Positions 7,638 to 16,378 are shown, counted from the first letter of the stretch. The stretch is DNA of 33,459 nt from M55B132 sp964508895 (GCA_964508895.1 CAZDWF010000026.1:1-33459), one strand, 5' to 3'. The notes: a model not told the origin generated them from the sequence alone. Numbers and translations are program-made.

Positions 7638-9032
7638 ATGCAAACATCCACCACCAAAAACTATACCTCTGCATTTATCGTCGTTACCGGGCTTTTCTTT
7701 ATGTGGGGTTTTATGACTGTGCAAAATGATATTCTTATCCCATATCTGAAAAAGGTTTTTGAACTTAACTATGCCAAAGCAATGCTGGTGCAGTTTGCTT
7801 TTTTTGGTGCTTATTTTATCGGTTCACTGATATATTTTATTATTTCAGGATTATTCGGTGATCCTATATTGAAGATAGGTTATAAAAAAGGCATAATGTA
7901 TGGATTGTTATTATCCTTCATCGGTTCAATCTTGTTTGTTCCTGCAGCTGAATTCAGGATGTATGGGTTTTTTCTTTCTGCTCTTTTTGTTTTAGGTCTT
8001 GGATTTACATTGCTGCAAATTGCAGCAAATCCCTATGTTGCCATCCTGGGATCTGAAAAAACAGCTCCCTCACGATTGAACCTTTCCCAGGGATTCAACT
8101 CTTTGGGTACGACTATCGGACCAATAATCGGTGGCTTCTTAATATTTAAATACTTCGCTCCTGATGATGTATCCAGTGCTGATGCTGTTATAATTCCCTA
8201 TATGATTTTTGCCGGGATGTTTCTTATACTGGCAATACTTATATGGATATCAGACCTTCCTCGTGTAACTGCAGGAGAAACTGTTGGAAAAGGCATGGGG
8301 GCACTCAAGCATAAACATCTGATCTTTGGTGGTATTGCAATTTTTATGTATGTGGGTGCTGAAGTGAGCATTGGTAGTATCCTTATCAGCTATTTTGAGC
8401 TGGATAATATTGCAGGATTAAATGAAATAGAAGGAAGTAAATATGTTGCTTTTTATTGGGGCGGACTCATGATCGGCCGCTTCCTTGGGGCCATTTCCCT
8501 GAGTGATATGAAGAATAAAACACTGAAAGTGACCCTAATGTTAGGGGTCTCATTGATTGCTTTTATTGTTATCTTCCTGAATAATGGAATTGAGATCGCC
8601 TCTATTTATCTCATATTTCTTGTGGTAAATCTTATCGCTTTCTATATAGGAAGATCTCTTGCTAACAGAACCCTGTTTGTTTTTTCCTTTGTAATTATTG
8701 CATTGCTTGTTATCACTTTATTTACGGAGGGTCAGGTTGCCATGTGGACGGTAATAGGAATAGGATTGTTCAACTCCATAATGTGGTCAAACATATTTAC
8801 TCTTTCAATTGAAGGATTAGGTAAATACAAAAGCCAGGGTTCTTCAATACTTGTGATGATGATACTTGGTGGTGCAATTGTTCCGGTAATACAAGGCTCA
8901 TTTGCTGACTGGCAGGGAGTGCATATGTCATTTGTGGTACCGATAGTTTGCTATATTTATATTGCGTTTTATGGACTATATGGATATAAGAGAAAGACTT
9001 TGCAGGATGTGGAAGATCCTGCTGGATTATAA
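7638..9032 (+). CDS. Sugar MFS transporter, FHS family (FucP/NagP/GlcP-like)
   Basis: A 464-residue inner-membrane protein with about twelve hydrophobic segments. The N-terminus GLFFMWGFMTVQNDILIPYLKK is characteristic of the fucose-galactose-glucose:H+ symporter family, including FucP and the GlcNAc permease NagP. Further support is the LGLGFTLLQIAANPYVAILG block, the SRLNLSQGFNSLGTTIGPIIGG block, and GGLMIGRFLGA in the second half. The substrate cannot be read directly, but the two downstream genes act on GlcNAc-containing N-glycans, so GlcNAc is a good guess and mannose is possible. It is the first gene of the same-strand glycan locus; a heptad repeat array lies just after its stop. Confidence 0.92.
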   Translation: MQTSTTKNYTSAFIVVTGLFFMWGFMTVQNDILIPYLKKVFELNYAKAMLVQFAFFGAYFIGSLIYFIISGLFGDPILKIGYKKGIMYGLLLSFIGSILFVPAAEFRMYGFFLSALFVLGLGFTLLQIAANPYVAILGSEKTAPSRLNLSQGFNSLGTTIGPIIGGFLIFKYFAPDDVSSADAVIIPYMIFAGMFLILAILIWISDLPRVTAGETVGKGMGALKHKHLIFGGIAIFMYVGAEVSIGSILISYFELDNIAGLNEIEGSKYVAFYWGGLMIGRFLGAISLSDMKNKTLKVTLMLGVSLIAFIVIFLNNGIEIASIYLIFLVVNLIAFYIGRSLANRTLFVFSFVIIALLVITLFTEGQVAMWTVIGIGLFNSIMWSNIFTLSIEGLGKYKSQGSSILVMMILGGAIVPVIQGSFADWQGVHMSFVVPIVCYIYIAFYGLYGYKRKTLQDVEDPAGL

Positions 9033-9035
9033 ATA

Positions 9036-9110
9036 GATTCCGGATTCTGGATACCTGATTCCAGATCCCTGCATCCGGCATCCGGCATCCGGCATCCGGC
9101 ATCCGGCATC
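9036..9110. repeat. 7-bp tandem repeat array (GCATCCG units)
   Basis: Ten full seven-base units plus five bases, in one unbroken register: GATTCCG, GATTCTG, GATACCT, GATTCCA, GATCCCT, then five perfect GCATCCG copies and GCATC. The first five are degenerate relatives of the perfect units. CTGGA at 9047-9051 can pair with TCCAG at 9060-9064. The array sits between the transporter and the glycosylasparaginase gene, beginning three bases after the transporter stop. Confidence 0.85.
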
Positions 9111-9162
9111 AAAAAAAATGGAACTAAAATTAATAACAATAATTAAATGATTATAAAGCAAG

Positions 9163-10155
9163 ATGGTTAAACGACGAGACTTCATAAAAACTACAGCTGC
9201 AAGCCTTGCTGGAGTTGCCCTTCCTGCAGGAGTTCTTAATGCAGCCAACAAGCTTAGTGTAAATCTTTCTGCTGAGGATGGGAAGCTTCCTGTGGTGATC
9301 TCTACATGGATACACGGTCTGGAAGCCAATGAAGCTGCATGGGAAGTCTTAAGTACAGGCGGAAAAGCCTTGGATGCGGTTGAGAAAGGAGTGATGGTTA
9401 CCGAAGCCGATGAAGATAATCTGAGTGTAGGGATTGGTGGATTGCCAGACCGTGATGGTATCGTTACTTTAGATGCATGTATCATGGATGAGAATGGCAG
9501 AGCGGGTTCTGTTTGCTATCTTCAGGATATTGTGCATCCAATCTCGGTTGCACGTCTTGTTATGGACAAAACACCACATGTCATGCTCTCAGGTGAGGGT
9601 GCAAAAATATTTGCACTTGAAAATGGTTTCGAGGAAGAAAACCTGCTTACTGAAAAGGCTAAAAATGCCTGGCTGAAATGGAGGGTGGAATCAAAATACA
9701 AACCTGTGATCAATGTTGAGAACCATGATACCATTGGGATGATAGCTATAGATAGCAATGGTGATATTTCAGGTGCATGTACTACAAGCGGTGCAGCTTA
9801 TAAAATGCATGGTAGGGTGGGTGATAGTCCTATCATCGGTGCAGGATTATTTGTAGATAATGAGTTTGGAGGAGCTGTGGCAACAGGACAAGGGGAACTT
9901 GTGATGAAAACCCTGGGTTCTTTTTTAGTTGTGGAACTGATGAGGCAAGGACGATCTCCCGAAGAAGCATGCGAGGAAGCAGTTATGAGGATAGTAAAAA
10001 AAATACCGGATTATAAAGATTTCCAGGTAGGTTATCTTGCCCTCGATAAACAGGGAAATTATGGTTCGTATGCAATCCATAAGGGATTTAATTATGCTGT
10101 TTATCAGGATGGTGAAAATCTTTTAGTTGATTCTGAATCGTTTTTAAAAAAATAG
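9163..10155 (+). CDS. N4-(beta-N-acetylglucosaminyl)-L-asparaginase (glycosylasparaginase)
   Basis: A 330-residue N-terminal nucleophile hydrolase that cleaves the GlcNAc-asparagine bond left when N-glycoproteins are degraded. The autoproteolysis site is HDT at residues 188-190; T190 becomes the catalytic N-terminal threonine of the beta chain. Substrate-site motifs GRVGDSP (217-223) and TGQGE (241-245) are in place, and the alpha-chain block IGGLPDRDGIVTLDACIMD is typical. A twin-arginine signal (KRRDFIKTTAASLAG at residues 3-17) followed by a hydrophobic, alanine-rich stretch predicts folded export to the periplasm. Length fits the secreted flavobacterial enzyme. It lies between the sugar transporter and the GH20-GH92 protein; heptad arrays flank it on both sides. 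Function is close to certain; export by Tat is inferred. Confidence 0.95.
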   Translation: MVKRRDFIKTTAASLAGVALPAGVLNAANKLSVNLSAEDGKLPVVISTWIHGLEANEAAWEVLSTGGKALDAVEKGVMVTEADEDNLSVGIGGLPDRDGIVTLDACIMDENGRAGSVCYLQDIVHPISVARLVMDKTPHVMLSGEGAKIFALENGFEEENLLTEKAKNAWLKWRVESKYKPVINVENHDTIGMIAIDSNGDISGACTTSGAAYKMHGRVGDSPIIGAGLFVDNEFGGAVATGQGELVMKTLGSFLVVELMRQGRSPEEACEEAVMRIVKKIPDYKDFQVGYLALDKQGNYGSYAIHKGFNYAVYQDGENLLVDSESFLKK

Positions 10156-10160
10156 AGACA

Positions 10161-10216
10161 GATACTGGTTGCCAGATGCCGGATGCCGGCATCCGGTAAC
10201 TGGCATCTGGCATCAA
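10161..10216. repeat. 7-bp repeat array forming a palindrome
   Basis: Eight in-phase seven-base units: GATACTG, GTTGCCA, GATGCCG, GATGCCG, GCATCCG, GTAACTG, GCATCTG, GCATCAA. The units switch orientation in the middle, which creates a perfect 18-base palindrome (CCGGATGCCGGCATCCGG, 10179-10196) inside a longer imperfect inverted repeat. A transcript would fold into a strong hairpin between the glycosylasparaginase stop and the start of the GH20-GH92 gene, where it could limit readthrough or shield RNA ends. Confidence 0.85.
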
Positions 10217-10229
10217 ATAATTTAAACTA

Positions 10230-13200
10230 ATGAAAACATCAATATTAAGATTTCTTATTCTTGCATTTGTTTTAGTAGCTATCGTTTCCTGCAAAAGGAA
10301 TGATCCCAGGAAGATTCATGTGATCCCAAGGCCGGATTCTTATTGGGACCAGGATGAGAATTTTCAGATCAAAGAGAAAACCCGCATACTTTTTGATTAT
10401 TCTATTGAAGGAATGGAGAAGGTAGCAGATTATCTCAGGGATAAGATAAAATCCTCTTCAGGATTGGAATTAGAATCCGCTGATCTTGTTTCAGTTGACT
10501 GGATCAAAGATGATATTGTCCTTACCACTGCAGCAATAGATAGCTCATACGGTGATGAAGGATATAAGATGCAGGTAAGGGAAAGAAGTATAACTATACA
10601 GGCAAATAAGCCCAATGGTGTTTTTTATGGTGTACAAACTCTTTTGCAATTATTGCCTCCTGAAATTGAAAGCAAAATCCTTGTCGGGGATATAAAGCTG
10701 AAAATACCATGCATTCAGATATGGGATAAGCCGGAATTCTGCTGGAGGGGAATGCACCTTGATGTTGCCCGTCATTTCTTTTCTGTTGAGTTTGTCAAAA
10801 AATTTATTGATTACATGGCCATGCATAAGATGAATGTATTTCATTGGCACCTTACTGAAGACCAGGGATGGAGGCTTGAAATAGACCAATACCCCGAGTT
10901 AACAGAAATAAGTGCGTGGAGAACGGATAAAAATGGAGAAAGATACGGTGGCTTTTATACTAAAGAAGAAGTGAAGGAAATTATCGATTATGCTAACGAT
11001 CGTTTCATCACCATCGTTCCTGAAATTGAAATGCCCGGGCATTGCCAGGAAGTGCTGGCAGCATATCCTGAATTATCATGCACGGGAGGCCCTTTTGAAG
11101 TATCAAACAGATGGGGAGTGCATAGGGATGTTTTCTGTGCAGGAAAAGAGGAAACATTCGAATTCCTGGAAAATGTTTTGGATGAAGTTATAGAATTGTT
11201 CCCCGGAGAGTATATACATATTGGTGGTGATGAATGCCCAAAAGACAGATGGGGAAAATGCCCGGACTGCCAGCGAAGGATCAGAAAAGAAGGACTTGCT
11301 GATGAACATGAGCTTCAAAGCTATTTTGTGAAGAGAATAGAGAAATATCTCAATGAAAAAGGAAAAAAGCTTATCGGATGGGATGAAATACTTGAAGGAG
11401 GGCTTGCTCCTGAAGCAACTGTTATGTCGTGGAGAGGAATGTCAGGTGGTGTTGCTGCAGCCAAACAAGGTCATGATGTGGTAATGTCTCCGAATTCTCA
11501 TTGCTATTTTGATCATTATCAGGGTGACCGTAAACAGGAACCAAAAGCTATTGGTGGTTATACGCCATTGGAAAAAGTCTATGATTTTAATCCCGTTCCT
11601 GGAGAACTTGATGAAGAAGAAAGAAAGCATATTCTGGGTGGACAGGCCAATGTTTGGACTGAATACATATCAACTCCTGAATACCTTGAATATATGATAT
11701 TTCCCAGGATGACTGCACTGTCAGAAGTGCTCTGGACAAAGGGAAGTAAGCTTGATTACGATCATTTCCTGGAAAGGTTGAAATATTTCTATCCAAGGTT
11801 GGATATAATGGGTGTTAATTACAGGATACCTGAACCCCTTGGACTTAAAAAGAATCTTTTCATCTCTGAAGATTCTAAGATCATCCTGGAAAAACCTATG
11901 GAGAGTTGTAAAATCTATTATAGCATTGATGGTTCGGATCCTGATACATCATCAGCACAATATGAAAATCCTATTGATGCAACAGGGAATATGACTGTCA
12001 AGGCGATTACTGTATTAGCTGACGGTAGGAAATCTGCTGTTTCTAAATGCGAGGTGTTAAAACTTGATAAGGAATACAATGGCCTCCAATGTGAGATCTA
12101 TACAGGAAGATTTAAAATGATGCCGGATTTCGATACGCTTAGAGCCGATAATTCCATTATCATATTTGAGACTTCACTTGAAGGTATTAAATTGCCGGCA
12201 AGCAGGTTTGCCCTGAATATCTATGGCATGCTTGAAGTGCCGGAAAGTGGTGAATATGAGTTCAGCCTGACTTCTGATGACGGCTCATTGCTTTATATAA
12301 ATGATAAACTGCTAATTGATAATGACAGCTTACATGGAAGAATAACAAAATCTGCAAAGATTGATCTTAAAAAGGGCCTTGTTCCGGTTAATATTCAATT
12401 CTTTGAAGACAGAGGTAATGAGTATCTTGATTTATCCTGGAGAATGCCAGGAAAGAGTATGAAGAAAATTCATCCAAAGTATTTTGTTAACCCGGGATCA
12501 CAAAAGTTTACAAAATATGTTAATCCTCTTATTGGTACAGGTGGTCACGGCCATACTTTTCCCGGAGCTACAATGCCATTTGGAATGGTGCAACTGAGTC
12601 CTGATACACGTAAAGATAACTGGGACGGTTGTTCAGGATATCATTATTCTGATGGAAGTATTGCAGGATTTAGTATGACGCATTTAAGCGGAACAGGAGT
12701 GGGGGATTATGGCGATTTTAAGTTTATGCCTGTTACCGGAAAGCTTTATTATGTTCCTGGAGATGAAAATAATCCTGAAAAAGGATACCGATCAAGATTT
12801 TCTCATGAAACAGAAATCGCAAAACCAGGATATTACCATGTATACTTATCAGACTACAACGTTGAGGTTGACTTAACTGTTAGCAGGAGAGCAGGACTGC
12901 AGAAGTATACTTTCCCAAAATCTGCCAATGCTCATATCTTACTTGATCTCAGAGAAGGAGCCACAACTGATAAAATGATAGAATCTGAGGTTAAGATCCT
13001 GAATGATCATGAAATTATTGGATTCAGAAGAACCTCCCGTTGGGCAGCTGATCAGTATTTATATATGTATGCCGAGTTTTCAAAACCTTTCAAATCATTT
13101 GGCATAGTTGAAGATGAAATTAATGTGAAAGTCCAGGATTTTGCAAAAGGAGAGAACTTGAAAGCTTTCTTTGATTTCGAAACTAAAGAGGGAGAGGAGA

Positions 13201-15398
13201 TCCTTGTAAAAATTGGTATTTCAGCAGTAAGTGCTGAAAATGCAAAGCTCAATGCTCAAAGCGAGATTCCTGACTGGAACTTTTACAAGCAATATTTCAA
13301 AGCAAATAAAGAGTGGAATAATGAACTGGGCAAGATTGAAGTTACAGGAGGTAGTGCATCTGATATGACCAAATTCTATACAGCTTTATACCATTGTTTT
13401 ATAGCTCCTAACCTTTATTCAGATGTGAACGGTCAATATCGCGGACATGATCTTGAGGTTCATCAATCCGATGATTTTGAGATGCATACTGTGTTTTCTC
13501 TTTGGGACACATTCAGGGCATTGCATCCATTGTTTACTATAATTCAGCAGGATAAAACCAACGACCTCATTAATTCCATGCTCGACATGTATTATAAAGG
13601 CGGATTATTGCCTGTATGGGAACTGGCAGCCAATGAAACAGGATGCATGATAGGTTATCACTCCATTCCTGTTATTGCTGATGCTTATGCCAAAGGAATT
13701 AGGGGATACAATCCTGAAAAAGCTTTAGAGGCTATGATAAAAAGCTCAAAACAGGATCACCTGGGATTGAAATATTATAAAGAGCATGGCTACATTCCTG
13801 CAGGAAAAGAAGGAGCTTCGGTTTCCAAAACACTTGAATATGCATACGATGACTGGTGTATAGCTGAGATGGCAGCTTTAATAGATAATGATAAAGTAAG
13901 CATAGAATATTTGCAAAGAGCTCAGTATTATAAGAACCTATATGATCCGTCAACAGGGTTTATGAGAGGAAAAATAAATGGAATGTTTGTCACACCATTT
14001 GATCCTGCTGAGGTTAACTTCATGCTTACCGAAGCCAATACATGGCAGTATAATTTCTTTGTTCCTCAGGATCTTGAAGGACTGAAAATGCTCATGGGCG
14101 GTAATGATGCTTTTGTTGCCAAACTGGATGAGATGTTCAATACATCTTCTGAGCTATCAGGAAGGCATCAGTCGGATATTACTGGGCTTGTGGGGCAATA
14201 TGCTCATGGAAATGAGCCAAGCCATCATATGGCTTATTTGTATAATTATGCAGGAGAAGCATGGAAAACACAGCAATTGGTCCGAAAAATTATGGATGAA
14301 CAATATACCGATCAAGCTGATGGATTGTGTGGCAATGAGGACTGCGGGCAAATGTCGGCCTGGTATGTTTTAAGTGCTATGGGATTTTACCCTGTCGTTC
14401 CGGGAAGTGTGGAATATGTGATTGGCAGTCCAGCCTTTGAAACGGTGACCATACACCTTGAAAACGGCAAAGATTTCATGATCGTTGCACCGGAAAACAA
14501 TTCTGAAACTGTTTACATAGATGAAATTACTTTGGATGGCAGAATATACGAGAAAAGTTATATTACTCATGAAATGATAATGAAAGGAGGTGCTCTCTGG
14601 TTTAAAATGACAGAAGAACCAAATAAGGACTGGGGCACGGATGAAGATAACTGGCCCCATTCAGCAATCACTGAAGAACTTATCACTCCGGTTCCTTATA
14701 TTTATGCGCCATCAAGAACATTTACTGAAGATATTGAGGTTTCATTACACAGCATTGTTGATGATGCTGTGATTTATTATACCATCGACGGAACTAAGCC
14801 AACAATCAATTCAGCAATTTATAAAGATCCAATAATTTTTACTTCTGATAATACTATTAAAGCTTTTGCAGTGGCAGAAGGTAAAATTCCAAGTAAAATT
14901 ATCTCAGGAACTTTTAACCTGATGCCTGAAGGCAGGAGACTTACTGTAAAAAATAAATACAATTCACAATACACCGCAGGAGGTGATATTGCTCTTATAG
15001 ATCAGCTAAGAGGAGGAGATAATTTCCGTACCGGATTCTATCAGGGCTATGAAGGAGTGGACTTTGATGCAATACTTGATTTGGGGAAATCGGAGCAAAT
15101 AAACACAATTGGAATTGGTTTTGTGCAGGATGAAGGCTCATGGATTTGGTTGCCGCTTTATGTTGTGTTTTATGGTTCATCGGATGGTAATAACTACAAA
15201 CTTCTTGGTAAAGTTGAAAACCAGATAGATGAAAAAGAAGGTGGTGGAATACCTCATGACTTCAATATTACGGACCTTGATGAAAACATACAATTCATAC
15301 GTATTTTCGCAAAGAACAGAGGTGTTTGTCCGGAATGGCATGTAGGAGATGGAAATCCGAGCTGGATTTTTACTGATGAGATACTTATTAATAAATAA
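10230..15398 (+). CDS. GH20 beta-N-acetylhexosaminidase / GH92 alpha-mannosidase fusion lipoprotein
   Basis: A 1722-residue lipoprotein (hydrophobic signal, lipobox IVSC with C21). Domain order by eye: GH20 N-terminal domain (about 27-150); GH20 barrel (about 162-530) with HIGGDE and catalytic D334-E335; chitobiase C-terminal domain (about 541-610); PA14-like domain (about 615-755); GH92 (about 760-1480) opening with NPLIGTGGHGHTFPGATMPFG and containing TEANTWQY (E1268, candidate acid), HGNEPSHH and CGNEDCGQMSAWY (D1371, candidate base); a second chitobiase C-terminal-like domain (about 1487-1570); and a discoidin-like domain (about 1575-1722). GH20 removes terminal beta-GlcNAc, and GH92 enzymes are calcium-dependent exo-alpha-mannosidases, so consecutive trimming of complex N-glycan arms is likely. 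The frame is unbroken over 5.2 kb. Mannose linkage preference and inner- or outer-membrane location are not certain. Confidence 0.95.
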   Translation: MKTSILRFLILAFVLVAIVSCKRNDPRKIHVIPRPDSYWDQDENFQIKEKTRILFDYSIEGMEKVADYLRDKIKSSSGLELESADLVSVDWIKDDIVLTTAAIDSSYGDEGYKMQVRERSITIQANKPNGVFYGVQTLLQLLPPEIESKILVGDIKLKIPCIQIWDKPEFCWRGMHLDVARHFFSVEFVKKFIDYMAMHKMNVFHWHLTEDQGWRLEIDQYPELTEISAWRTDKNGERYGGFYTKEEVKEIIDYANDRFITIVPEIEMPGHCQEVLAAYPELSCTGGPFEVSNRWGVHRDVFCAGKEETFEFLENVLDEVIELFPGEYIHIGGDECPKDRWGKCPDCQRRIRKEGLADEHELQSYFVKRIEKYLNEKGKKLIGWDEILEGGLAPEATVMSWRGMSGGVAAAKQGHDVVMSPNSHCYFDHYQGDRKQEPKAIGGYTPLEKVYDFNPVPGELDEEERKHILGGQANVWTEYISTPEYLEYMIFPRMTALSEVLWTKGSKLDYDHFLERLKYFYPRLDIMGVNYRIPEPLGLKKNLFISEDSKIILEKPMESCKIYYSIDGSDPDTSSAQYENPIDATGNMTVKAITVLADGRKSAVSKCEVLKLDKEYNGLQCEIYTGRFKMMPDFDTLRADNSIIIFETSLEGIKLPASRFALNIYGMLEVPESGEYEFSLTSDDGSLLYINDKLLIDNDSLHGRITKSAKIDLKKGLVPVNIQFFEDRGNEYLDLSWRMPGKSMKKIHPKYFVNPGSQKFTKYVNPLIGTGGHGHTFPGATMPFGMVQLSPDTRKDNWDGCSGYHYSDGSIAGFSMTHLSGTGVGDYGDFKFMPVTGKLYYVPGDENNPEKGYRSRFSHETEIAKPGYYHVYLSDYNVEVDLTVSRRAGLQKYTFPKSANAHILLDLREGATTDKMIESEVKILNDHEIIGFRRTSRWAADQYLYMYAEFSKPFKSFGIVEDEINVKVQDFAKGENLKAFFDFETKEGEEILVKIGISAVSAENAKLNAQSEIPDWNFYKQYFKANKEWNNELGKIEVTGGSASDMTKFYTALYHCFIAPNLYSDVNGQYRGHDLEVHQSDDFEMHTVFSLWDTFRALHPLFTIIQQDKTNDLINSMLDMYYKGGLLPVWELAANETGCMIGYHSIPVIADAYAKGIRGYNPEKALEAMIKSSKQDHLGLKYYKEHGYIPAGKEGASVSKTLEYAYDDWCIAEMAALIDNDKVSIEYLQRAQYYKNLYDPSTGFMRGKINGMFVTPFDPAEVNFMLTEANTWQYNFFVPQDLEGLKMLMGGNDAFVAKLDEMFNTSSELSGRHQSDITGLVGQYAHGNEPSHHMAYLYNYAGEAWKTQQLVRKIMDEQYTDQADGLCGNEDCGQMSAWYVLSAMGFYPVVPGSVEYVIGSPAFETVTIHLENGKDFMIVAPENNSETVYIDEITLDGRIYEKSYITHEMIMKGGALWFKMTEEPNKDWGTDEDNWPHSAITEELITPVPYIYAPSRTFTEDIEVSLHSIVDDAVIYYTIDGTKPTINSAIYKDPIIFTSDNTIKAFAVAEGKIPSKIISGTFNLMPEGRRLTVKNKYNSQYTAGGDIALIDQLRGGDNFRTGFYQGYEGVDFDAILDLGKSEQINTIGIGFVQDEGSWIWLPLYVVFYGSSDGNNYKLLGKVENQIDEKEGGGIPHDFNITDLDENIQFIRIFAKNRGVCPEWHVGDGNPSWIFTDEILINK

Positions 15399-15418
15399 TT
15401 GTCAATTGTCAGTTATCA
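15398..15418. repeat. Three short 7-bp repeats after the GH20-GH92 gene
   Basis: ATTGTCA, ATTGTCA and GTTATCA follow the stop codon in a seven-base register. It is short and could be chance, but it sits in the same kind of place as the longer heptad arrays. Confidence 0.35.
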
Positions 15419-15490
15419 ATTTTTAATGTGAAATTCATTTAACATTAAAAATCGAAACATAAATTAAATATTATAAATAACTCATTAACT

Positions 15491-15506
15491 CCCGATAACT
15501 ATCGGG
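15491..15506. repeat. CCCGATA-AC-TATCGGG inverted repeat
   Basis: Perfect seven-base arms around a two-base centre. Similar CCCGATAnnTATCGGG palindromes are, from memory, common in Bacteroidota intergenic regions. It lies just upstream of the main hairpin between the two convergent genes. Confidence 0.6.
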
Positions 15507-15513
15507 ACGACAA

Positions 15514-15550
15514 TTATAAAAGGCTAACTGTTACAGCTAGCCTTTTATAA
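15514..15550. terminator. Bidirectional terminator between GH20-GH92 and ahpC
   Basis: A perfect 13-base stem, TTATAAAAGGCTA (15514-15526) with TAGCCTTTTATAA (15538-15550), and an inner CTG/CAG pair in the loop. The arms begin and end in A/T runs, so it can act on both strands. It stands between two convergent genes, exactly where a shared terminator is expected. Confidence 0.8.
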
Positions 15551-15570
15551 CTTAATTTAATTAGCCTTTT

Positions 15571-16209
15571 TTATCCGTGAGTCTTCCCAAGGTACTCAGC
15601 AACACCATCAGCAGTTGCCTTCATGCCATCGTCGCCTTTGTGCCAGTCGGCCGGACAAACTTCTCCGTTATCTTCGAAGAACTGAAGTGCGTCAACCATC
15701 CTGAGTGTTTCATCAACGCTTCTTCCAAGTGGAAGGTCGTTTACAACCTGATGACGAACAATTCCCTGTTTGTCTATAAGGAACAATCCGCGGTATGCTA
15801 CTGCATCACCTTCGAATTCCATTTCACCGTCTTCATTATAGTCATATTCTCCTGCAAGAACATCATAATTCTCTGAGATAGTTTTTGAAAGGTCAGCAAC
15901 CAATGGGAATTTAACTCCCTGTATACCACCTTTATCAACAGGTGTGTTCAGCCATGCCCAGTGTGAGAACTTTGAGTCGATGGAACAACCTACAACAACT
16001 ACATTTCTTTTTTCGAATTCTTCGATCTTTTTCTGGAATGCCAGAATTTCTGTCGGACAAACAAAAGTAAAATCAAGTGGGTAAAAGAAAAATACCACAT
16101 GATTTTTACCAATGTATGGTTCCAAAGAGAATTTTTCAACGAATTCACCACCATTTACAACAGCATCTGCTTCGAATAATGGGGCTTTTTTTCCTACTAA
16201 AACTGCCAT
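15571..16209 (-). CDS. ahpC: Typical 2-Cys peroxiredoxin (AhpC/Prx1 type)
   Basis: A 212-residue cytosolic peroxidase reducing H2O2, organic peroxides and peroxynitrite. The peroxidatic cysteine is C51 in FTFVCPTE and the resolving cysteine is C185 in EVCPADW, the normal pair for obligate homodimers. YPLDFTF, RGLFLIDKQGIVRH and the KGGIQG loop match the Prx1/AhpC subgroup. The C-terminus extends well past C185, as in eukaryote-like sensitive enzymes, but I do not see a clear YF motif. No AhpF, rubrerythrin or thioredoxin reductase gene is adjacent, so the electron donor is not known. It appears to be transcribed alone: a strong terminator follows, and an AT-rich leader with a heptad array lies upstream. 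I see no clear OxyR or PerR site. Confidence 0.95.
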   Translation of the reverse strand: MAVLVGKKAPLFEADAVVNGGEFVEKFSLEPYIGKNHVVFFFYPLDFTFVCPTEILAFQKKIEEFEKRNVVVVGCSIDSKFSHWAWLNTPVDKGGIQGVKFPLVADLSKTISENYDVLAGEYDYNEDGEMEFEGDAVAYRGLFLIDKQGIVRHQVVNDLPLGRSVDETLRMVDALQFFEDNGEVCPADWHKGDDGMKATADGVAEYLGKTHG

Positions 16210-16280
16210 AATTAATTTATTTTAATGTTTAATGTTTATGTTCAGAGTTATTAAATAATTATTAAACTTTATAGTTTATT

Positions 16281-16378
16281 GACTAGTCACTAGTCACTAG
16301 TCACTGGTCGCTGGTCACTGGATTCTTGCATCTTGTATCTTGCATCTTGTATCTTGCATCTTGTATCTTGTATCTTTT
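16281..16378. repeat. Mosaic 7-bp tandem repeat array (CACTAGT then ATCTTGT units)
   Basis: Fourteen consecutive seven-base units: GACTAGT, CACTAGT twice, CACTGGT, CGCTGGT, CACTGGA, TTCTTGC, then ATCTTGT and ATCTTGC alternating, ATCTTGT twice and ATCTTTT. The unit changes from a CACTAGT type to an ATCTTGT type without any slip in the register. The array fills much of the space between the 3' end of the TolC-like gene (its stop lies in the array's last bases) and the upstream region of ahpC. Confidence 0.85.

Noticed and set aside
9036..9110. CRISPR array
   Set aside because: Units are seven bases with no spacers and no cas genes nearby; this is a simple tandem repeat.
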